From contig NC_133770.1 in the NCBI RefSeq assembly GCF_003597395.2, positions 291,413,849-291,477,848 of the forward strand: a DNA stretch of 64,000 nucleotides, in the 5' to 3' direction. Each line of letters starts with the position of its first letter. Within the stretch, counting starts at the first letter, position 1. Origin of the DNA: Chelonoidis abingdonii (taxonomy: Eukaryota; Chordata; Testudines; Testudinidae). This document shows positions 36,525-48,561 of the stretch, piece after piece. The notes under the pieces are model-generated. The model was not told the DNA's origin. It did not search any database and was given only the letters and a program-made list of their open reading frames with translations. The translations under genes were made by a program, and so were the position numbers.

Positions 36525-36650
36525 AATTTCAGAGGCTAAGCAGGTTTGGACCTACTCAGGAACTGGATGGGAAATCTCCAGGGAAAACTAAGTGCTACAA
36601 GATGTGGTGATGGTGGATCTGTAGATAAACTCTGTCTGAATCATTAATAG
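36525..36650 (+). mobile_element. 5S-rRNA-derived SINE
   Basis: GAGGCTAAGCAGG, then AACTGGATGGGAAATCTCCA, then AACTAAGTGCTAC follow the order of the internal promoter half of 5S rRNA, with SINE-type changes. It is followed by a GTGGTGATGGTGGATC body. It is truncated at the 5' end and too diverged to be a 5S gene. Confidence 0.65.
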
Positions 36651-36788
36651 ATCAGTGCAACACCACACAGGGGAGAGATGTCATCTTTTCCATGACAATC
36701 AATGTAGTTAACCCCATGCTGCCTAGCCAAAATGTTTTCTGTACTTTCGAGTGGATATGGTATTGTTCACTTCCTATCCTAAGCTGTC

Positions 36789-37960
36789 AAGTATCAGAGG
36801 GGTAGCTGTGTTAGTCTGGATCTGTAAAAGCAGCAAAGAATCCTGTGGCACATTATAGACTAACAGACATTTTGGAGCATGAGCTTTCGTGGGTGAATAC
36901 CCACTTCGTCGGATGCATGTAGTGGAAATTTCCGGGGCAGGTATATATATGCAAGCAAGCTAGAGATAACAAGGTTAATTCAATCAGGAGGATGAGGCCC
37001 TGTTCTAGCGTTGAGGTGTGAAAACCAACAGAGGAGAACATGCTTTTGTAGTTGGCAAGCCATTCACAGTCTTTGTTTAATCTGAGCTGATGGTGTCAAT
37101 TTGCAGATGAACTGAAAGCTCAGCAGTTTCTCTTGAAGTCTGGACCTGAAGTTGTTTTGCTGCAGGATGGCCTCCTTAAGGTTTGCTATAGTGTGGCCAG
37201 GGAGTTTTAAGTGCTCTCCTACAGGTTTTTGTATATTGCCATTCCTAATATCTGATTTGTGTCCATTATCCTTTTCTGTAGGACTGTCCAGTTTGGCCGA
37301 TGTACATAGCAAAGGGGCATTGGCTGGCATATGATGGTGTATATTACATTGGTGGACATGCAGGTGTAGATATGTGCAGGGCCGGCACTTCCATTTAGGC
37401 GACCTAGCAGTCACCATAGGCGCCAGGATTTGTGGAGAGGCAGCATTTGCGGCCCTCGGCGCAATTCGGCAGCGGGGGGTCCTTCCGCACATCCGGGTTT
37501 CTGCGGCAATTCTGCGGTGGGTCCTTTACTTGATCCGGACCGCCGCTGAAGTGCCTCGAAGACCGGAGCGTGGAAGGACCCCCCACACACCTAATTGCTG
37601 CTGGGAGTGCGGATGGACCCCTGCCTAGGGCGCCAAAAAACCCTGGCGCCACTCTGGATATGTGGCAAGTTGGCATCAATGCAACTCTGCCGACATATCT
37701 ACACAGCAACACATCACAAGACCTAACCAGATCAGCCACACCATCACCAGTTCATTCACCTGCACGTCCACCAATGTATATATACGCCATCATATGCCAG
37801 CAATGCCCCTCTGCTTATGTAATCGGCCAGACTGGACAGTCTCTATGGAAAAGGATAAATGGACACAAATTAGATATTAGGAATGGCAATATACAAAAAC
37901 CTGTAGGAGAACACTTCAACCTCCCTGGCCACACTATAGCAGACCTTAAGGTGGCCATCC
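36789..37960. mobile_element. Penelope-like element, head-to-head inverted, GIY-YIG region
   Basis: The left arm is on the minus strand (36789 to about 37680). It starts with the PLE 3' end (complement of the ACACGGCTA-type terminus), passes the CACTTCGTCGGATGC segment, then covers the C-terminal coding region. The right arm is on the plus strand (about 37680-37960) and repeats that coding part in the opposite sense. Both encode pieces of a GIY-YIG nuclease domain: in the plus arm CQQCPSAYVIGQTGQS (YVIG standing for YIG) and then RNGNIQKPVGEH; in the minus arm RNGNIQKPVGEHLKLPGH. In PLEs this domain lies after the reverse transcriptase and cuts the target DNA. The arms meet near 37680 at a small palindrome (ATATGTGG / CGACATAT). 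A MITE sits at 37377-37656 just left of the centre. The right arm stops at 37960. Frames are broken; there is no reverse transcriptase here. Confidence 0.8.
37377..37656. mobile_element. GC-rich hAT MITE inserted in the Penelope-like element
   Basis: A 280-base GC-rich element flanked by an exact 8-base duplication GATATGTG (37369-37376 and 37657-37664), the hAT signature. Ends CAGGGCCGGC and the complement of GCCACTCTG are short inverted termini. The body has GGCAGCGGGGGGTCCTTCCG and related units, shared with 4774-5172. With the insert ignored, the flanking PLE sequence is continuous. Confidence 0.85.
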
Positions 37961-38218
37961 CCAGAGGTGGCAGCATCTTCTGGTGCATGAAATGACATTG
38001 TGTAGACGCAAAGAAAGAAAGAGACATGTAGTTTGTAACATGCTTTGAGATCCTGCAGGTTGAAATGTTTTATATACTGTAAAAATTTATCATATTATTA
38101 AGTGAATACGTGGAAGTTCTAAAGACAAGGATAATGAAATAATGTGCAATATTTCAGAACCACTCGAATTAAGAAGGCTGCACAGATCAGAATCTCCCTT
38201 TACAGTGGTATTTCGTAT

Positions 38219-38240
38219 GATAGATAGATAGATAGATAGA
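38219..38240. repeat. (GATA)n microsatellite
   Basis: Five and a half perfect GATA units. Confidence 0.95.
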
Positions 38241-41200
38241 ATTTACTGCCATCGAAGAAAGTGCAGGACACATAACTTCAAAACAGGAGCTGACAGTGTA
38301 CTTTATTGCAAAAGCCAAAAAACAAAACAAACGGGAAAGGATTGTTGTTATGACTTTAAAAATCTAGCTAAAAAGATTCTGGTAGCTGCTGTAATAATGT
38401 TGCAGCTAGAGATAAGACTGGAAGGTGAAGTTAATCATGTCAGGAGATTAAAAATGTTCATTTGCTTATGTTTCTGAAGAGTAGATTGGGGAACCCATAT
38501 AAATCATTTGTATTAGATTAAAATAAAGTTCTGATTCTTTTGGGGGGGGGACTTGTTCCAGTTTATCTTTCTTGTCTCTACTACACTTCTTGGCTTCTTC
38601 TTCTCATCTAGCAACATTCTCTTCACACAACCTTGTCACTGTTGGTTTGAGAACCTTCTTCTCTGCACCGCTGAACTTCTGGCCTCATAGCTCTTATCCC
38701 TCCCCCACACCCCTAGACAAACACATACTTTTCCTCTCTCACCTATACATTACAGACTTCTTAACATTTTGTGCAATGGAAATTCAATAGAGAAATGCTT
38801 GTTCTAAGTCTGAGGGTCTAAAAGGATTTGTTTAGACAGTATGTCAGTCTTCCAAAAAAGGATTGTGTATCATGCATCAAAGATGCGTTAGAGGAGAACT
38901 GGGATTTCCAGTTCCAGCATGGCATCTCTAACTGATTATAATGTCAGACATGTTCACATGATTTACTGAAGAAATAATTGAATAGTGACCTTTATAGTCC
39001 ACCAAAATTTAAAAACTAAGGACATTCTCAAACAGATTTCCAACCTATCTGAATAACTTTGAAAAATCACGTTAGAACATTCTACAATAATTCAAAACAT
39101 AAACATTTGAAAGCCATGAAATATGGTTACATTTAACTATCCATTCTAGTATTTTGGGTTACAGTTTCTGGGATAGGTTGCATAAAAAAGTAGGGCCTGA
39201 TTCAGCCAGTAATTACTTATGTGACTAACTTACTCACATGAGTAAAGATACACACAATTTAAGGCCCAGTCCTGCAAACACTTATATGTACATCTTCTAA
39301 GCATTATAAATTCCTGTGGTTTTTCATTATTACAATAATGAAAACTTTTAGGATTCTAACATGTCCATTATGTGGACATGGAAAGGAATTCCATTGTTTG
39401 AATAAGTGTTTGGAATTAATCATAGTGCAGCTATTTCTAATTTTGAGCATAATTGAGTTTATAAATATTTGACTACATACAGCTGTTTGAATAGTGAAAT
39501 AACAGATTCATGAATATATTTCTAATTAATTGACTCTCAAATCAATTCACTGCTATTAGTTAGGTCACATTCTTCATAACTTGTGAATAGGAGAATCACT
39601 TATTATTCAGGAAATATTTCTGAGTAGCAAGCATTTCACAAACTTGTTCTGAAAGTGTCCCATTCATTATTTTCCTATTAAAAAGTCTGTCATCCAACCA
39701 GAAAGCAGGAACCATGCCTTATGGCCCACCACGCAAGATAAATGTGAATACTTTAAATGAACAGTTCCCAAACAACCCCAGACTGAAAATCATTCATTTA
39801 AACTATTAAGAAAAGACTTACAAATGACAAATATATTCACAGAAATTGGGAAAGCTTTGCAAATAATTTGTGAACCAAAACCAGGCTTAAATACATCAAT
39901 GGTTTTGGTTTGACAAATATTACTTCATTTCGTTGTACTTTTAAGCCAATAATGCTAAATGTTGTATTCGACTGTCATGTTTCTCAGGATGGGGGGTTGC
40001 GTAGATGGGAGTTTCTATAATAAATAAATTCAGGCCAAAGGCTGAACAGAACTCCTTTTCAAGACTATTGTTATACAATACATTGTGGAAATCGACAAGG
40101 CACAGTACCTCTGGGATACTTGTTAACACACGGAAACAGCAATGAGACTTATATCTAGCCCTTTACCTTTCGTAATGACATACCTATTATGAGATTCTTT
40201 TTCAATTACAGAGAAGGTGGGGAAAATGCAAATAGGGGGAAAGGACGACACATATAATGGGGACTGTTTTTTTCTGAGCTCCAGTGAACCTTTTGGGACA
40301 ATAGTAGCTGTAAACTGGGCCTCAGTCCTGTTCCGAGGACCAACTCAGAGCAGCTTCTGAGCTGCTCTAAGTTGTGTCAGCTGCAGTGGCCCCAACAAGC
40401 CATTCCAACAAGCTGGGAATTGCTGGAGAAGCAATAATGCTCTGACTATGCCACTCTCACTGCACCCTCTATGGTCTCCCATGGAAGCTTTGCTTTTGAT
40501 CCTTATTTTTATGTTTCTTTCCCCTTAATTTGAAATAGGTAATTCAGAGTGAAAGTATATGGTCTGGAAAAAATAAGTAGGCCTGGGAAAACATGGAACA
40601 GAAGGCCCATTATACTTTGCTTTAAACTCTAGTGCCTCCCTAGCAGAGCCAGTGTTGAGGAAACACAGTGAAATGATTAGCCTGATTACACCTTTGGAGA
40701 CATGAAAAGAAGCAACCAGGCACCAAAACCAAGTGCCAGAGGGCTTGTCTTAATGCTGCAGTGAGAAGCTACTTTCAACACTTTGCCAACTTGACTTTCA
40801 TTCCAAGGTGAAGATAACGAAGTGGGGACTAAAGTAATTGACTCAGCTTTTGTCACAGAGAGAGCTGGGGAATGACTTGGTGACAGAGAACTCTAGAAGT
40901 AAAACTTCAGGAGACAAAAATATGCTTCTGTCTCAACCAGCAGACAAGAACCTCCATACTTACTGGAACTTGTATTGAGGAGGGTGGTCAGAGCACCCAA
41001 CATATTTCCAACTCAAAGACTGGTCAGAAAATCTAGTGTGATTTCACATAGCTTTGAGTGTACTAGGAAATTTAAATGGCCACTGACACATTTAAATATC
41101 CTGGAATTACCTCCAGAAGAAGAATCTTTACAGGTATGGTACAGCTCCCTCTTTTGGGACTAGCAACTGGACCGTGACACAGTCACAAGTACTTGAGCTG

Positions 41201-44200
41201 GGTGAGGTGAAGGAGATATGTGTAAACAGTGAGTCTGGTTCTTCCCAGCATATGAAGTCAATGTCACTTCCTGCTGCGTCTCACTCAAAATGGGGCCAGT
41301 AATCAAGAATTCAATCTTCATCCACCTCCAGTGAAAATTTTAGGCGGGAGGAGGAAGAAATACATTGTGTCCCCACAAAATGCAAAACAACAGCGTCTAA
41401 GTCAGCAACATGTGTACAGAGACTGGAAAGATATTGTCAGCCCTGAGAAGGCCAAAACTTCAGCACAGTCAAGGTTCTAGCTGTCCCATTCTGCCTTCCT
41501 AAATGTTCACTCTGCTTTCAGCTAAATAAAGTGTTCCTATCCAGTCACCATTGCTACATGAGGAGTAGATAAATAAGATGGCAGTACCATACCCATGCTA
41601 TACCTATGTCTAAAACCTAGCTGACTATGGGCTCCAGCCAAGACTAGAGCCGCTCTACCATCACCTGCCTCACAACCTTCCCTAAAACTGCAAAGTTTGA
41701 GGCTAGGTATGTGACTTATCTAAGTCCAGAGAAGGAGTTGGTGCTAGACCTGAGATTAGAACACAGGAGCATCCCAGTTCTCAGTCCTCTGCATAGATTG
41801 CTAGACATGATTTAAAACATCAGTTTCAAATAAACGAAAACAATATCAGCGCTCTGCAGGGCTTTGAATGGAGTGGTTTCTAATCAGCATTGAGTGAAAG
41901 CAGTGCAAAAGGGTTGCCATGAAATTGCCTTAATGTGTTCTTTGGACTCAGTTGTTCTCTTCTCTCTTGTTCTATGCAAATGTGTTTGTTTTCCTTGAGA
42001 TTTTTTTCCTATTACTTTGACCTAATGTTCTTGAGGCTGCTAATCATTATTTATGAAACATTCTTCAATTTAAAATGAAAATTTGCAGAACAAATTATAC
42101 CTAGATAAATACCTTCTGCTTCTAAAAATGCATTTAAAATATATATGAACTTTCAGGTGCTAGAAATTAACCTGGCCCCTGGTAAACTGGCTAATTTAAA
42201 ATGCATGAAACATCACAGGCACTCATGGGGAGGGCTGATGAATGCAAAGGTATATGCTCAATTTTATTTTTCATCAATAATTATTTGCTTTCTCCTACTC
42301 TACCCGCTTTTTAAAAATGCCTTGTAAAAGCCTCTCTTTATATTAAGGATGGGTCCAAACCAAAATGCCTAATCCAAATTTTGGATGTGAACCCAAATCT
42401 CTATATACTACAGGCCCATCTCTATAGTGTAAATAGCTATAGAGTGTCACTATGTGCCACCACTGCCCTCTATTGTCTGGAGTTCAACTGTATGCCATAG
42501 ACTTTCTACTAGTAGTGATTCTATTTTAACTGGTTCAGAGTGACCATAATGTGTGAAATCATGACAAATCAAACCTTCATTTAGGTTTCTAAGGAGCTGT
42601 TATGAAGTGTTGCTTTAATCTAGTTACTATGGCACTGCCTTGACTTTGCCCATTGAGGAGCTGTACATAAAATCTTCCAGGAAGCTAGAGATCATACTTA
42701 ATTTGAATATATGTAGTAGATTACAATCACCTTCATTTTTACATGGAGATGAAGCTTGCAGAGGCTTCGTATGCAGTGATCCATCTTGACCTGTTTCACC
42801 TCCTTCCTTGCTCGTTGGAGGATCTGTAGTTTCTGATGTATTTTAGTGATGATGGAGGCCGGATAAGAAGAACCAAGGACTGATTCAGCTGTAATCAGCA
42901 TGTTACTGATGCTGCCATAATCTGACTTGGCTGTGTTCCCCATCTCAGTCTCTGCAACTTACTTTGTTGTACAATTGTGTCTGTATGTGTGAAAGAGTCC
43001 ATGTTGTACAATGCTACACAGAGTCCTGCAGCATGTGGGCAACTTCCAGCTCCCTGTTGAAGCTTAACCCTTCATAGCACAGTCTCTCCAGCTTCATGAA
43101 AGATGACAGTTGTTGGCCACCTGGTCTGTGTGAGCCTCTGGTCTGTGTGAGCCCACTCTGTGTAGCCTGCATTAGAAGAACAATGAGCAGGTCTGACATG
43201 CTTTGTTATGGCAGTATTTCTCCAATAGGAAGCGTCTGTAATTGTCCACACTGACTGGGTCACTAGAGTGCTGTGGGACACCAGTCCTTTTCAGATACCC
43301 CACAACTCAGATGTAAGTTTTGTAGGAGTTTCAGCCACTAGCCTCTACAGGGTGGGCATCATCACATACCGCTCAAACCAAAGGAACCCCTACTAGTGTT
43401 GGCAGAAAAGAGAGGCTGCAAATACCTCTGATATAATTGATAAGTGAGTTACCACAAAAGAGGGCAGAATAGTTCCATATCTGGCCTATAGGTGCCAGTC
43501 CAGTTGAGGCTACAAGGGTCCCTTGCCCCATGAGGGTCCTCAGACCTAGTACTTGAAGTTTCCTTGCTGGTCCATTCCTTTGTTGCAATGAGGCCTCTGC
43601 TGGCAGGTCCAACTAGCTGAGGTTCAGTCCCAGTTCTCTGTCTCACAGAAAGTGCCTCTGCATTGCTGTCCAGTTATAGCCAAAGCTACAGTCTCCTCTA
43701 CCGTTTGCACGCTGCTCCCCTTTGGGGGGAATCAGGCTACCAGCCCCAACCTAAAGTCACTGTTTATATATTCCATACCCTTTACCTTTATGAACAGAGC
43801 CCCCCCCCCCCCGCGACCCTTTTAAGAGCCTAACTTACTCAGCTCACATGACTGGCACCTTCCCCAGGCTCATCTCCTATGTCTGGGGCAACATAGCTGA
43901 CACAGCTGATTTCAGATTACTGCCCTTTTTAGACCCTTGGAGGGATGCTTTGCTCCTGAGGGAGTCCTCTGCAGCCATAGGCAGCAGGTAGCTAGGGCCA
44001 GAGAGGTCTCAGACACCCCCCATCTACCTACCACCTTATCATCTCCCCCTCAGGGGCAGGGGCAGACAAAGCCTTGCCTCCAGTAGTGCCAGGGCCAGGA
44101 AAAGGGGGGGCAGGCAGTGTGGGGGGAGAATTCTACCTACACAGAGACACACCTCACACTATAGTGGGCTCCTCCTAGCAATGAGAGCCAACAGGCCACA

Positions 44201-45864
44201 GCCCCATGGGATAGAAACCACCTCTGCCCCATGTGGGAGCAGGGTGGGCTCGCTATCCAACACTCCCCACACACACACAGGCCTGCCTTACCCACCAGGC
44301 CAGGATGGAGACTGCACAGTGAAACCTCTCCCCAACCCCTTGCACACTCCCCAGAAAGAAGGGCCCGACATCACCAACCCAATATAGTAGAGTGGACTCC
44401 TGCCACACCTGTACTGGGGATGGGGAGTGGGACTTGCCCATCCTACACACCTAGAGAGCCCTTCCCCACAGAGCTGGGAGCCTGGTCACTTAGCCCCCTG
44501 CCAAAGAATATTTTCACTCTCACTCATGCCTTCAGGCTTCCCTAGGCTGCCTGCTGCTTTTGTGAGACACCCCTGCCCCCACCCTGCTGGCCCCCTGCTT
44601 GGCTCTCATCCCCCAGACTGCCTCCTCCTCACCTTTCCTTCCAGGCTGCCACTCCTGACTTCTGCTTTCCTCCCCACACAGGCCTCTGGCTTCCTTCCTC
44701 AGCCCCTTGAATAACATTTTATTTTCCTCTTCCCTAGGCACCCTAGAGCCATCTATGAGCTAATTGATTAATAGAGTCCTTACCCCTGAAGATGACCCAT
44801 GGCCTAATTTTTCCCCTACAGCTCATTTTTTGGGTCAGAGGGCAATAGAGAGCCAATGTGTTCGTTACATTTGTTTCAGTTACTTTGCATATTACACCCT
44901 GTGCTACTCAAATTCTACTTAAGAGCTTCTAAATCCAGTAGTGTGGTATTCCGGAGCTAATTTCTTAGCAACGGCCTATTACTTAGACCATGGTAGCACC
45001 CAAAACACATTAGATGATTTCCATGTTACCATAGGTTTTGTCCATACTGTTATTTTACATTATCTTCAGTTCATCAAAGCTATCTTTATTTTATATCTCT
45101 ACAGTCATCTAGTCAAGAGGTTTAAAATTCCTCTTGTCCTGAAAGAGATTTCTGCCAGGCAGTATGAGTTTCACAGGACTGTGAGAACAGTTCATAAATG
45201 CTTTGGGATGAAAGGCTCTGTTTGAGATGGTCTTATATAAGGTTTATCACTATTATCACAGGATCAATGAACTGGCATTTCCTGTCTAGGTTACCTAATG
45301 GTTATGGCTGCTCTGTAATTAAAGTGTCAGTTCACACACCGCAGACAGTAATGAGAGACAATCCTGGATCTTTATTCCTGAATAAAGGACAGCTTGACAG
45401 ATCTCCACTCAAAGCAGCTTCAAGTTTATGAAAGGAGGGGTCATTGAGATTCCATCAAGAAAACAGTTCAATCTACAGCTCTGTGAAGCTGTTATTGAGA
45501 GTTAACTACGTTTGATCACAAGCAAAATTACACCGTTTCCACTGATTTCCATCATGTGGCTTGGGCAAGAAGTGAACAAATTTCACCCTGGAAAAAAACA
45601 GCAGTACTTGCACTCATTTGCAACCCCAGTTCATATGTTCAAGGTTTGTTCCTTCTCTGTTGGGATGGGCTAGTGCACTCAGGAGTATGAAAGTCACTAA
45701 AACCCTCTTTTCACTGTTAAAACATTAAGGAATTGTGATTAGTGAAAAAGGAATCTGACTAACTTTTCCCTTAGCAACCACTTCTCATAAATCCTTAAAA
45801 ACATTTTTAAATACACAAGAAAAAAACAAATAGAGGAAATTGACAGTGCTGGGAATACAAAAGT
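38241..45864. other. Long unassigned interval
   Basis: No gene recognised over 7.6 kb. 38.2-43.4 kb is AT-rich. Small foldback-type fragments occur at 39190-39290 (GGGCCTGATTCAGCC, then AAGGCCCAGTCCTGCAAAC) and 42349-42422 (GATGGGTCC paired with GGCCCATC). A pure C run lies at 43800-43812. 43.9-44.7 kb is GC-rich without a recognisable family. The segment at 41930-42140, with TATGCAAATGTG and TAATCATTATTTATGA words, may be conserved noncoding DNA. Confidence 0.4.
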
Positions 45865-46090
45865 CAACAAACTTAACAGGGAGGGTGATGAATCACTGGT
45901 ACAACTTACCAAGGGTTGTGGTGTATTCTCCATCACCGAAAATTTTTAAATCAAGATTGGATGCTGTCCTAAAAGATATGCTCGGTTCAAGCAGGAATTA
46001 ATTCAGGGAAGTTCTATGTCCTGTGTTATACAGGAGGTCAAACTAGGTGATGCCATGGTCCTTTCTGGCCTGATAATCTGTTAAATGACT
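45865..46090 (+). mobile_element. CR1/L3-type LINE 3' end
   Basis: Plus-strand fragment: end of ORF2 (CAACTTACCAAGGGTTGTGG, then TTTTTAAATCAAGATTGGAT) followed by GTTATACAGGAGGTCAAACT and TGGTCCTTTCTGGCCTGATA near the 3' end. 5'-truncated. Confidence 0.75.
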
Positions 46091-46403
46091 TGTCTTCTTA
46101 GAAAACTACCTTTTATTTCTTTCACATTCAGGGGAGTTCTATAGAAGAAAATCATTGTTTGAATTGTCACTTTCTAGTATCAGGAGTCTCTCCTGTGGGA
46201 AGAGAAAAATCAATCCATTCTTGGCCTTTAGGTCAACAGTTGTTAAAATTATTCCTAGATATTCTTTTGATGAATCCACAACTTCTGTCTCACCAATACT
46301 AATTTCATTCACCTGTTGCAGGCAGGATACTGGACACAGGCAAGTTGAGTAGCCTATGGTCCTCAGCTCTTCTCCACTTTAGGATGACATCTGACTGTCA
46401 TGT

Positions 46404-48372
46404 TGTGATGTTCTGTGTCTCAGGGGAACACCCTACATCCCCATGTTCATCCTTATAATGTGATTGTGTGGTATCCAATGAAAAGTTTGTCATATCGAGT
46501 GTCTTTGGAAGGCTTATGATGCACTGATCATTGTTGTTATAATGATATCATAGGTTGTAATTTCATGTATATAGTTATGAGAATGAAAATGTGTCCTCAT
46601 GGCTTAAAACAAGTCCAGGCAAAAACTCTCCAAGAGCAGAGGGGCAGTTCACACCTCATCAGGGCATGTATGGGACAAATCCAGCCCAGCCTCACAGGAA
46701 CAAAGGACACTGGCCTAGGCAGCAACAAAGGATCTGTTGGACTCTCGAGTGAGTCACCCCTTCCTTTGATCAGTTTGGGACTATGATGAGGTAATGCTCA
46801 CCTCACTCTGAAGGGGATGGGGGGCAAAGCCAAGAGGGAAGAAAGAACACGATAAAAGGGAGAGATGTTTGCAATGCTCTTCCTGTCTCTTCCACCTCCA
46901 TCTGCAGACATAACCACTAAGTGACTAAAGCGCTGTTCAAAGGGGAGAGCCTGGCTGAAGGGCAACTTGCCAGCCTGTGGTGAGAAGAATCTAAGTTTGT
47001 AAGGGCCCTGAAAGTGTTAAGATCAGCTTAAAATGTGCTTTGCTTTTATTTCATTTGATCAAATCTGACTTGTTGTGCTTTGACTTATAATCACTTAAAA
47101 TCTATCTTTGTAGTTGTAATAAATGAGGGGGGTAGTTCCCTTTTATGGACACCCAGCCAGTCAGGAGCTATAGAATTCTTCTTAGCAGCTGCACCCTAAT
47201 TGCCTTAACTGCAAAGAGTAAGAGAAGCTTAATCTGAGTTGGCACCTGACCAATAGGGAGGCTGTACCCTTTCAAATTCCAAAACTGCTGTGTGTGAGGG
47301 GCAGCGTTCTTTGTCTCTCGGGCTGGAGAGAGGAGAAGGCAGCAACAAGCTGTAAACTTTAATCCAGGTATGGGAAATCATCAGCATCATACCTAGAAAC
47401 TCCTCATTTGGAACCCCAGATAGGTAAGTAACACAGGAAAAGTTAAGACAGATGTGATTAGGAACCGTTTTGTTTTGTGGACTCCTGTGTGCTAACCCCA
47501 GGTGCTTTTGTTTTGCTTGTAACCTTTAAGTTGAACCACAAGAAAATTATTTTGGTGTTTAATCCCTAAAGCCTGAGTTTTCAGATGTGTTTCTTTCTTT
47601 TTTAATAAAATCTACCTTTAAAAAAAAGTCCTTTGATTCCAAAGTCCTTAAACAAAGGGCTGGTCTGTGCTCACATTGCTAAGGCAACTGGTTGGTATTT
47701 TATTCTTAAGCCTCCCCAGGAAAAGGGGGTAAAGAGGCTTGGGGGGATATTTTGGGGGAATAGGGATTCCAAGTGACCCTTCCCTGAATATTTGTAAAAA
47801 TCACTTAGTGGTGGCAGCGATATCTGTCCAAGGCAGAAAACTGTGCCTTGGAAGAGTTTTAACCTAAGCTGGTAAAAAGTAAGCTTAAGGGGTCTTTCAT
47901 GCGGGTCCCCACATCTGTACCCCAGAGATCAGATTTGGGGTGGTATACCCTGACAGTAGTTAATAAATTTATTTAATGATTCTACCTGAAACAGTGCATT
48001 TAGTTTGAAGCATGTCAGAGACTCCCCTTGGGATAACAAGCCTGGCACATGTCAATTTCTTTGTTAAATTGATGAATTCATATAAGCTTGCAGTGTCTAG
48101 CAAGCATAACTGGACACTGCAAGATGGAGGTTCCTAGGGTTGTGTCTGGGACCGGATATACTGGCTAGCGTCATTCGGTTGCACAATCCAAGCGGCGGCT
48201 AGCCAAAAGTGTTCACTCACATAGCTGGGAATAGCTTACATGCCAGAGGCTGTGCGTGAACATCCCAGGAGTGGGGGTTCTCGCAGCAGAGCAGGGTAAG
48301 GTTCTCTCCCAGAGTTGAGGATTGGAGTGACCAGCAGATCACTGGTCCAGATAACACCAGGGGAAGGTCACA
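46404..48372 (+). mobile_element. 5' LTR of a Gmr1-like Ty3/Gypsy retrotransposon, split by a solo LTR
   Basis: Starts TGTGATGTTCTGTGTCTC and ends GGGGAAGGTCACA directly before a primer-binding-site-like sequence. A TATA-like GATAAAAGGGAGAG lies at 46851, and a TTAATAAATTT polyadenylation-type site follows at 47961 after the nested insert. With the 841-base nested LTR and one copy of its target repeat discounted, the LTR is about 1.1 kb. The inverted tip at 50718-50926 matches its last about 205 bases (ACATGCCAGAGGCTGTG, CAGGAGTGGGGGTTCTC), confirming the 3' end. The start is less certain. Confidence 0.7.
47115..47955 (+). mobile_element. Nested solo LTR with intact 5-base target duplication
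   Basis: An 841-base element starts TGTAATAAATGAGG and ends TACCCTGACA, flanked by exact GTAGT (47110-47114 and 47956-47960). The interior includes GACCAATAGGGAGGCTGTAC upstream and TTTAATAAAATCTACC (polyadenylation-type signal, 47602) downstream. The canonical TG...CA ends, 5-base duplication and single polyadenylation region make this a solo LTR. It lies inside the Gypsy LTR, so it is younger. Confidence 0.88.
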
Positions 48373-48373
48373 G

Positions 48374-48390
48374 TGGCGCAGCGAGCAGGG
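48374..48390 (+). other. Primer-binding-site-like sequence
   Basis: TGGCGCAGCGAGCAGGG starts one base after the LTR end. TGG complements a tRNA 3' CCA, as expected for LTR-retrotransposon priming. I did not assign the tRNA. Confidence 0.6.
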
Positions 48391-48561
48391 TGTATGTGCA
48401 GCTTGTTACTCCAAGTGGAGTTCACACTTTAAGCACTAATGTTTGTGATTTTAAGTGAGTCTTAAGTGCTGTGGCTAAGAACAGTCTGGAGGAGGTCACA
48501 GTTTTGTTATTTTCTGTTTGCTTATTTCAGGTGAGGGAAATAAGCACAAGAAAGCAGAAAA

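Noticed and set aside
36525..36650. 5S rRNA gene
   Set aside because: Too diverged and truncated, with a non-5S body attached. Fits a 5S-derived SINE.
43800..44740. CpG island or promoter
   Set aside because: GC-rich but few CpGs, no TATA/Inr context and no gene downstream.
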